Positions 1-3,629 of a DNA stretch of 5,054 bases are shown here, one piece after another; position 1 is the first letter of the stretch; every line of letters starts with the position of its first letter. A model generated the notes under the pieces. The model was not told the DNA's origin. It worked only from the letters and a program-made list of their open reading frames with translations, and ran no database searches. The DNA is from Chitinophagaceae bacterium (GTDB taxonomy: Bacteria; Bacteroidota; Bacteroidia; Chitinophagales; Chitinophagaceae): assembly GCA_014379785.1 (NCBI GenBank), contig JACMLD010000394.1, positions 1-5,054 of the forward strand, in the 5' to 3' direction. Both the position numbers and the translations under genes were made by a program.

Positions 1-84
1 ACGGATCATCTCGATAAAGCAAGACGATCTTGGAATATGAGCCGGATTCGTGGCAAGGATGCGCCGCTTGAAATTGTAATAATG
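1..84 (+). pseudogene. vsr: Vsr mismatch endonuclease, N-terminal remnant (5' end outside window)
   Basis: Reading from base 1 gives a peptide starting TDHLDKARRSWNMSRIRGKD and then APLE. From memory of the E. coli Vsr protein, this aligns without gaps to its residues 6-25 (DKATRSKNMRAI... to E25), with about half identical. The catalytic Glu25 equivalent is codon 24 (bases 70-72). Vsr nicks next to T:G mismatches that arise by deamination of 5-methylcytosine, and its gene normally sits beside a dcm-type methyltransferase gene, as it does here. The homology stops within a few codons of that Glu. The rest of Vsr (Asp51, the two catalytic His and the zinc-binding residues) is absent, and the frame runs into repeat element A and ends at a TAG at 208-210. 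The start codon should lie a few codons left of the window. This is therefore a non-functional 5' stub. Family assignment is fairly sure; the exact 3' breakpoint (75-100) is not. Confidence 0.8.
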
Positions 85-106
85 AGTAACATCCCCGGTC
101 TTCCGC

Positions 107-310
107 CGTTCCCTGCGCTTGATGGCAACGATGCAAAAGGGGTGGTTGGGGTGAGAGTATTAGTGATTGATCGTGAACCGGAAGCGGTTATGCGGGCGTT
201 GCGGGGGTAGGTTCTCGTTGTGGCAGGGTGTGTTTCAGTCTGATCCGTTGACAGGCAAGCTCTGTCGGAGTAAGGTGAAGCGTTTTTTATGTTGTGAGGA
301 TGGGGAATAA
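107..310 (+). repeat. Repeat element A (long copy, with coding-like tail)
   Basis: First of three related segments in the same orientation. The left part (107-150) shares with elements B and C a block that reads, in one frame, PP[FL]..LDGND[AV]KG. The right part (230-310) matches element C and reads VFQSDPLTG, then CRSKVKRFLC, ending at TAA 308-310. Element A carries about 75 extra bases between the two parts compared with C, so the two conserved blocks are not in one continuous frame here. Several differences among the copies are third-position changes (TTC/TTT, GAT/GAC, GGC/GGG), which suggests descent from a coding sequence. I do not recognise the protein. The segment separates the vsr stub from the terminator and dcm remnant. 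It could be the 3' end of a decayed transposase-like or cargo gene, or a non-coding repeat that happens to be open. Confidence 0.6.
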
Positions 311-341
311 GCGGATGGGACAATTAAACGAATAATGAAGG

Positions 342-380
342 CCGCTGAACCGCAAAGAATGCCGGTTGGGCGGTTTTTTT
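342..380 (+). terminator. Rho-independent terminator, copy 1
   Basis: Arms CCGCTGAACCG (342-352) and CGGTTGGGCGG (363-373) enclose a 10-base loop and are followed by seven T (374-380). The stem is 11 pairs with one G:U and one G:G mismatch. It ends transcription that comes through element A before the dcm remnant. A near-identical, slightly better paired copy is at 3017-3055. Confidence 0.85.
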
Positions 381-433
381 ATTATGGGTAACACGTCAAA
401 TTATTCAAGATTTGCCTCCCCCCAAGTTCTCCG

Positions 434-473
434 ATGACGTAATCTGTCACACTTGTGTTGTATGCTTAACAAA
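434..473 (+). promoter_or_regulatory. Conserved 40-base leader upstream of dcm-like copy 1
   Basis: These 40 bases match 3074-3113 at 38 of 40 positions, while the sequence between the terminator and this block is not conserved. That suggests the block carries the promoter or operator of the ancestral dcm-like gene. A TATGCT at 461-466 could be a -10 box, but there is no good -35 at 16-18 bases. TGAC and GTCA flank a 7-base core at 435-449 and could be an operator half-site pair. The assignment as a control region rests mainly on conservation. Confidence 0.4.
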
Positions 474-494
474 TCGGATAAATGTGAGGTTGGT

Positions 495-749
495 ATGGGT
501 AGTTTCCTGCCGAACAAGATAATATCAAAGCCAAGTAGCAATAATTCAGCTGATTCGCTGAATTTCATAGATTTATTCTGTGGTTGCGGGGGCTTTACGC
601 TCGGGATGGAGCGCTCCGGATTCAAATGTCTGGCGGCGATTGATTTCAACGCAGAAACCGTTGCCATTCTGCACGCCAATCTTCCCCATATCAAGCACGT
701 CCTGCACCGTGATTTGACAGCCTTTGGCCCTGACGAGTTATGGAAATAA
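495..749 (+). pseudogene. DNA cytosine-5 methyltransferase, 5' remnant (dcm-like copy 1)
   Basis: This is the first ~82 residues of a C5 cytosine methyltransferase. From the ATG at 495, motif I (S-adenosylmethionine-binding loop) is FIDLFCGCGGFTLGMERSGF at residues 24-43, followed by the motif II acidic residue in AAIDFN (D50) and motif III around HRDL (D73). I prefer ATG 495 because GAGG at 486-489 lies 5 bases upstream; the same frame opens earlier with an ATG at 462. Homology ends after ...GPDEL at about 741 and the frame stops two codons later at 747-749, so the catalytic motif IV Cys, motifs VI-X and the target recognition domain are missing and it cannot methylate DNA. The missing next segment is found in the second remnant at 3117-3278, which shares the sequence of 696-741. 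The vsr stub upstream fits an original vsr-dcm locus. Confidence 0.9.
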
Positions 750-839
750 ATAATGGGAAAATATAATCAAAATCTCGCAGCACCGGACGGTTCCAACCTC
801 ACCGGGTTTTGATGAATGTTGAACATCGGATGGTATGTC

Positions 840-890
840 AACCGGCTTTTAATTATGGCGAATTTGCCGTAATTAAAAGGCAGACCGGTT
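840..890. repeat. Long imperfect hairpin upstream of the PIN gene
   Basis: Outer arms AACCGG (840-845) and CCGGTT (885-890) flank inner arms CTTTTAATTA (846-855) and TAATTAAAAG (870-879), which are perfect reverse complements. A further GGC/GCC pair (857-859 with 866-868) closes on a 6-base loop. A 5-base bulge (880-884) lies on the right side only. No T tract follows, so it is not a typical terminator. It sits 42 bases before the PIN start, between the dcm breakpoint and the toxin ribosome binding site. It could be an autoregulatory operator of the toxin-antitoxin pair, a leader RNA structure, or a recombination footprint. The rest of the 750-932 spacer shows no gene and no convincing promoter. 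Confidence 0.7.
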
Positions 891-913
891 TGAATAGTTA
901 CAAGATCATAGTC

Positions 914-932
914 AAGGAGTGGGGGGGGCGCT
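914..932 (+). promoter_or_regulatory. PIN gene ribosome binding site with a G8 tract in the spacer
   Basis: AAGGAG at 914-919 is the only good Shine-Dalgarno site for the ATG at 933. The gap is 13 bases, longer than the usual 5-9, and includes eight consecutive G (921-928). Loss of a few G residues would bring the spacing near optimal, so tract length could tune translation. Confidence 0.6.
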
Positions 933-1427
933 ATGAAAAAATTGGCAATTTATCTCGATACATCAGTCATTAACTTCCTTTTCGCAGAAGATGCTCCGGA
1001 AATGCAGGAGATCACGGTAGATTTTTTTGATCATTATGTTTTACCGCAGGTCTACGATGTGTATGTTTCTGTTGTGGTTATTGATGAGATCAGCCGGACG
1101 AGGGATCAACATAAACGTGAGACGCTTCTTGAAACGTTGCGGAAATACAAAATAAAAGTAGTGTCAATTGAGGAACGGATTAATGAAATTGAGGATCTCG
1201 CCAAAAGCTACATAGAAAGACGCATTATTCCTGAAAAAAAGATGGAAGATGCCCTGCACATTGCCATATGCACAGTATTTGAGATGGATGTATTATTGAG
1301 TTGGAATTATAAGCATCTCGCCAATGTTAACAAAGAGCGGCTTATTCTTTCTGCTAATCTTCTTGAGGGATATTCAAAGCAGTTTAGAATGGCCACGCCA
1401 ATGGAGGTTATGTATGAAGAAGAGTGA
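933..1427 (+). CDS. PIN-domain ribonuclease, probable toxin
   Basis: This is a 164-residue single-domain PIN protein, the metal-dependent RNase fold used by VapC-type toxins. The four conserved acidic positions are present: D9 in YLDTSVINF, D51 or E52 in VVVIDEISRT, E105-D106 in MEDALHIA, and D119 in MDVLLSWNYKHLAN, with the usual small/polar residue and Asn after the last one. The fold should bind Mg or Mn at these residues and cleave RNA in the cytoplasm. The length is somewhat above classic VapC (~130-140 residues), as in PIN subfamilies that read SWNYKHLAN near the end. The ATG at 933 is the natural start, with MKKLAIYLDTS leading directly into the first beta strand. The gene overlaps the next small gene by 14 bases, which argues for one transcript and coupled translation. 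The catalytic set looks complete, so the enzyme is probably active. RNA target and partner are inferred, not visible. Confidence 0.9.
   Translation: MKKLAIYLDTSVINFLFAEDAPEMQEITVDFFDHYVLPQVYDVYVSVVVIDEISRTRDQHKRETLLETLRKYKIKVVSIEERINEIEDLAKSYIERRIIPEKKMEDALHIAICTVFEMDVLLSWNYKHLANVNKERLILSANLLEGYSKQFRMATPMEVMYEEE
1403..1407 (+). promoter_or_regulatory. Internal ribosome binding site for the antitoxin-like gene
   Basis: GGAGG lies inside the last codons of the PIN gene, 6 bases before the ATG at 1414. Its quality and spacing set the start of the downstream small gene, which would otherwise be ambiguous. Confidence 0.7.
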
Positions 1428-1620
1428 AGATCCGAAGTCGTTAAAAGAAGTGTGGGCTCTGAAAGAAGATGCTTGCAAAACGGTTAAGGGGCTGCCACTT
1501 GCCACGGCGCTTCATACCCGACTTACTACTTCAATTGCAACTGCGGCTCGACTGGGTTTCGGCACAACAAGAGCATTGGGCTGTGCCGAAACTTCATCAG
1601 AATATAATGGAAAGCCGTAA
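1414..1620 (+). CDS. Small partner of the PIN protein, probable antitoxin
   Basis: A 68-residue protein starting MKKSEDPKSLKEVWALKEDA. The start is fixed by GGAGG at 1403-1407 and overlaps the last 14 bases of the PIN gene. The first ~50 residues (charged start, W-x-x-K-E, KGLPL, then a helix ending in LGF) resemble the short proteins I recall being encoded just downstream of this kind of PIN gene; they are thought to act as its antitoxin by binding and blocking the RNase. The last ~19 residues after LGF (rich in T, A, G and S) look unlike that family and may come from an altered 3' end. No DNA-binding motif is evident. If it is the antitoxin, the order is toxin first, the reverse of vapBC. 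The function is inferred from neighbourhood and general resemblance. Confidence 0.62.
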   Translation: MKKSEDPKSLKEVWALKEDACKTVKGLPLATALHTRLTTSIATAARLGFGTTRALGCAETSSEYNGKP

Positions 1621-1671
1621 CCGATAAATATCGTTCTCACCTGACAGTGTCACGTTGAGAAGTGGATCAGT

Positions 1672-1740
1672 AGCACACCGCCGTTTCTTGAGCTTGACGG
1701 GAACGATGCAAAAGGGTTGGTTGGGACGGATGGGGAGTGA
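1672..1740 (+). repeat. Repeat element B (short copy)
   Basis: This segment matches the left part of elements A and C. In the shared frame it reads STPPFLELDGNDAKGLVGTD, then GE and TGA at 1738-1740. The bases after the LDGND block (GGACGGATGGGGAGTG) match element C exactly, whereas GGTTGGTTGGG is closer to A. It lacks the right-hand part (DPLTG...) and the terminator. It lies between the antitoxin-like gene and the YhcG gene, only 31 bases before the latter's start. The preceding bases 1621-1671 show nothing recognisable. Confidence 0.6.
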
Positions 1741-1760
1741 GGGGTTGGTGAATTACCTCC

Positions 1761-1767
1761 AGAGGAG
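1761..1767 (+). promoter_or_regulatory. Ribosome binding site of the YhcG gene
   Basis: AGAGGAG ends 3 bases before the ATG at 1771. The match is good but the spacing is slightly short. It supports 1771 as the start. Confidence 0.7.
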
Positions 1768-1770
1768 CAC

Positions 1771-2790
1771 ATGACAAAATTGATCAAGCCGCATCTCTCC
1801 GACTTTCCGGAAGTCCTTACCATTATCAAGGATGGACGTTCCCGTGCCTTCCAGGCTGTAAATATCGCCCTGATTGATACCTACTGGGCTGTTGGCGGCT
1901 ATCTGTCACGCAAGGTTGCCGAGTCTGGTTGGGGAAAGGGCGTTGTTCGCGAATTGGCAGAGTGGCTACTTGTTAACGCCCCGGAGGCAGGAGGTTTTTC
2001 AGCATCCAACCTTTGGCGGATGATGCAGCTTTATGACACGTATGCCGGCAACGAAAGACTCGCACCGCTGGTGCGAGCATTGTCCTGGAGCAAGAACCTG
2101 TTGATTCTGGGACAGTGCAAGACTCTGGAAGAGAAAGAGTTTTATCTGCTTAGCTCCGCACGTGCCAATTGGTCGAAACAGGAACTTCAATCCCAGATTC
2201 AACGCAGCTCTTTCGAGCGTACCATGCTGGCAGACCTGAAACTCGCACCGCCGGTGCGAGAATTACATCAGGATGTTTCCGGTACCTTCAAAGACACCTA
2301 CCTGCTGGACTTTCTCAACCTTCCCGAACCGCATCTTGAGGCCGATCTTCAGGCTGCACTGCTGCATAATCTTCGGAAGTTTCTGCTTGAACTGGGAGAC
2401 GGGTTTGCGTTTGTCGGAGAGAAAGTCCGTATCCAGGTAGGCAACAGGGATTTTGAACTTGATATCCTCTTTTATCACCGCGACCTGCAATGTCTGGTTG
2501 CATTCGAACTGAAAACCGGCCAGTTCGAGCCATCGCACCTGGGGCAGCTCTCCTTTTACCTGGAAGCCCTGGACCGGGACCGCAAGCGGCCCCATGAAAA
2601 TCCCAGCATCGGTGTGCTGCTCTGTCGGCGCAAGGATGATGAGGTGGTCGAATATGCGTTGAGCCGCCATCTTTCTCCGGCTCTGGTGGCCGAATACGAA
2701 ACCAAGATGATCCCCAGGCAGATTCTGCGTGAGAAATTGCATGAGTGGAGGGAAATGCTGGAGGCTCATACGCGACGGGAAGATAAGTAG
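1771..2790 (+). CDS. YhcG/DUF1016 family PD-(D/E)XK nuclease
   Basis: A 339-residue protein with the complete two-domain layout of the YhcG family. The N-terminal DUF1016_N region (about 10-150) includes the W-x-VGGYLSRKV and RALSWSKNLLIL segments (family form ...LSWSH...), a helical region thought to bind DNA or nucleic acid. The C-terminal nuclease domain (about 175-325) has FKDTYLLDFLNLPE, a helix LEADLQAALLHNLRKFLLEL, and the catalytic core FELDILFYHRDLQCLVAFEL followed by KTGQF. This places D231, E246 and K248 in the PD-(D/E)XK positions. From memory, E. coli YhcG reads LERDLEEAL where this protein has LEADLQAAL, so one Glu of the first helix is Gln194 here, while E190 is kept. Length is usual for the family. 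Such genes are frequent beside restriction-modification genes and in defence islands, but the biological role and substrate are not established. The gene carries two near-identical palindromes (2059-2077 and 2242-2260) that encode LAPLVRA and LAPPVRE. It appears intact and forms its own module after element B. Confidence 0.93.
   Translation: MTKLIKPHLSDFPEVLTIIKDGRSRAFQAVNIALIDTYWAVGGYLSRKVAESGWGKGVVRELAEWLLVNAPEAGGFSASNLWRMMQLYDTYAGNERLAPLVRALSWSKNLLILGQCKTLEEKEFYLLSSARANWSKQELQSQIQRSSFERTMLADLKLAPPVRELHQDVSGTFKDTYLLDFLNLPEPHLEADLQAALLHNLRKFLLELGDGFAFVGEKVRIQVGNRDFELDILFYHRDLQCLVAFELKTGQFEPSHLGQLSFYLEALDRDRKRPHENPSIGVLLCRRKDDEVVEYALSRHLSPALVAEYETKMIPRQILREKLHEWREMLEAHTRREDK
2059..2077. repeat. 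Intragenic palindrome 1 in the YhcG gene
   Basis: CTCGCACC, then GCT, then GGTGCGAG: a perfect 8-base inverted repeat with a 3-base loop, coding for residues 97-103 (LAPLVRA). An almost identical palindrome lies 183 bases downstream. Confidence 0.85.
2242..2260. repeat. Intragenic palindrome 2 in the YhcG gene
   Basis: CTCGCACC, GCC, GGTGCGAG: 18 of 19 bases match the palindrome at 2059-2077, in the same reading frame, coding for residues 158-164 (LAPPVRE). Confidence 0.85.
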
Positions 2791-2841
2791 GCTATGGGCA
2801 TTCAGCCAAAAACTCTCATTGCTGTTGAGAGAACTTTCTGG

Positions 2842-2986
2842 CACGCCGCCGTTACCTGAGCTTGATGGGAACGATGTAAAAGGGACGGATGGGGAGTGCG
2901 GGCGCGTGTTTTGGTCTGATCCGTTGACAGGGAGGCGTTGCCGGAGTAAGGTGAAGCGCTTTTTATGTAATGGGGATGGGGATTAA
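2842..2986 (+). repeat. Repeat element C (with coding-like tail)
   Basis: Third copy of the repeat. In one continuous frame it reads GTPPLPELDGNDVKGTDGEC, then GR and VFWSDPLTGRRCRSKVKRFL ending CNGDGD and TAA at 2984-2986, thus joining the two blocks that are separated in element A. It starts about 50 bases after the YhcG stop. The shared right-hand block also contains TTGACA-N17-TAAGGT (2924-2952), present at 248-276 in A, which could be a weak promoter leading to the terminator. The encoded segment is not recognised and has no start codon with a ribosome binding site. It is probably the 3' end of a lost gene carried with the repeat. Confidence 0.6.
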
Positions 2987-3016
2987 GTTGATGGGACAAT
3001 CAAACTATAATAAAGG

Positions 3017-3055
3017 CCGCTGAACCGTTAAGAATGCCGGTTTGGCGGTTTTTTT
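3017..3055 (+). terminator. Rho-independent terminator, copy 2
   Basis: Arms CCGCTGAACCG (3017-3027) and CGGTTTGGCGG (3038-3048) form an uninterrupted 11-pair stem with two G:U pairs, a 10-base loop, and seven T at 3049-3055. It is homologous to 342-380 and ends transcription from element C and the YhcG gene. Confidence 0.92.
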
Positions 3056-3073
3056 ATTCCATCAGGTGCTTCA

Positions 3074-3113
3074 ATGACGTAATCTGTCGCACTTATGTTG
3101 TATGCTTAACAAA
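3074..3113 (+). promoter_or_regulatory. Conserved 40-base leader upstream of dcm-like copy 2
   Basis: Matches 434-473 at 38 of 40 positions, including TATGCT at 3101-3106. It is probably the control region of the ancestral gene, now attached to a deleted coding region. Confidence 0.4.
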
Positions 3114-3302
3114 CAGCATGTCCTGCACCGCGATCTGACAGCCTTTGGCCCTGACGAGTTATCGGAACTGATTGGTGTCAATCATGTTGATGTCATTGTG
3201 GGAGGCCCGCCCTGTCAGGGGTTTTCGACCGCTCGAAAAGTTGGTGGTGCCAATCATGGCGAACGCCTGAATGATGACTGGCGAATGAGGCATAACGAAT
3301 AA
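3102..3302 (+). pseudogene. DNA cytosine-5 methyltransferase remnant (dcm-like copy 2, motif IV)
   Basis: An open frame of 66 codons. After MLNK it jumps to HVLHRDLTAFGPDEL, which copy 1 encodes at 696-740, then continues into SELIGVNHVDVIVGGPPCQG and FSTARKVGGANHGERLNDD. GGPPCQGFSTAR is motif IV with the catalytic Cys at residue 38. Compared with copy 1, 219 bases (73 codons) carrying motif I are missing, in frame. Homology to methyltransferases ends at about 3278, followed by WRMRHNE and a stop. The 46 bases shared with copy 1 (696-741 and 3117-3162) differ at three positions, all synonymous. The remnant has no cofactor-binding motif, no motifs VI-X and no recognition domain, so it cannot be an active enzyme. 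It ends 18 bases before the next gene. Confidence 0.88.
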
Positions 3303-3306
3303 CTTG

Positions 3307-3313
3307 AAAGGAG
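3307..3313 (+). promoter_or_regulatory. Ribosome binding site of the 102-residue gene
   Basis: AAAGGAG with 7 bases to the ATG at 3321, close to ideal. It lies just beyond the dcm remnant, so it belongs to the right-hand unit. No clear promoter is visible between 3220 and 3306. Confidence 0.75.
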
Positions 3314-3320
3314 ACAACAG

Positions 3321-3629
3321 ATGAACCAGCAAAACGTCAGCTTCAATTATGTAGTCAAGAATATCGGCCAATTGGATAGTGTAAAAGATCTCACTCTGAT
3401 CAAGGGCTATCACCAGATATTCGAGCATGAACAGAATTATGGTCTGCATCCAGATGGATTCGATGACCCGGAAAGTGGCTGGCCGGTAGAGATAAAACCG
3501 ATATGCGCTGAAATGTGGCGTCGTGTCGATGATCCTGTAAGTAAAATCAACATTGAAAATATGTACTACATGAATAAGTGGTTTCGCCAGCTGGCATCAG
3601 AATCGCGTCGGATTGCCGGTGGACGTTAA
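3321..3629 (+). CDS. Hypothetical 102-residue protein coupled to a methyltransferase gene
   Basis: A soluble, acidic-to-neutral protein that I do not recognise. It begins MNQQNVSFNYVVKNIGQLDS and has a central stretch rich in aromatic and acidic residues (KGYHQIFEHEQNYGLHPDGF, DDPESGWPVEIKPI) and a C-terminal helix-like segment (NMYYMNKWFRQLASESRRIAGGR). There is no signal peptide, membrane segment, zinc-binding Cys pattern or obvious helix-turn-helix, so a classic C (controller) protein is not supported. The strong AAAGGAG site at 3307-3313 and the 11-base overlap with the downstream methyltransferase argue that it is a real gene translated as an operon partner. It might be a small accessory subunit of the modification system, but that is inference from position only. 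Confidence 0.72.
   Translation: MNQQNVSFNYVVKNIGQLDSVKDLTLIKGYHQIFEHEQNYGLHPDGFDDPESGWPVEIKPICAEMWRRVDDPVSKINIENMYYMNKWFRQLASESRRIAGGR

Noticed and set aside
151..210. RVLVI...ALRG at the end of the frame that begins in the vsr stub, vaguely like the RVLIVWECALRG segment of E. coli Vsr.
   Set aside because: The spacing is wrong, all intervening Vsr motifs are absent, and it lies inside element A. It is more likely coincidence than a retained Vsr C-terminus.
6..323. Minus-strand open frame sharing a repeated N-terminus with a minus-strand frame at 2802-2999 (both start MSH.L.PHPH.IK.ASPYS).
   Set aside because: The similarity is explained by repeat elements A and C being homologous DNA. The forward frame shows more synonymous change and a shared stop, and neither minus frame has a ribosome binding site.
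836..895. The bulged hairpin as an integron attC site.
   Set aside because: The ends do not carry the RYYYAAC and GTTRRRY core sites, and no integrase gene or cassette pattern is visible in the window.
2813..2831. CTCTCA-N7-TGAGAG inverted repeat after the YhcG stop as a terminator.
   Set aside because: The stem is only 6 pairs and there is no T tract. The strong terminator at 3017-3055 serves this transcript better.
3006..3011. Perfect TATAAT just before terminator copy 2 as a promoter.
   Set aside because: There is no -35 at 16-18 bases, the hexamer is not kept in copy 1, and the terminator starts 6 bases downstream.
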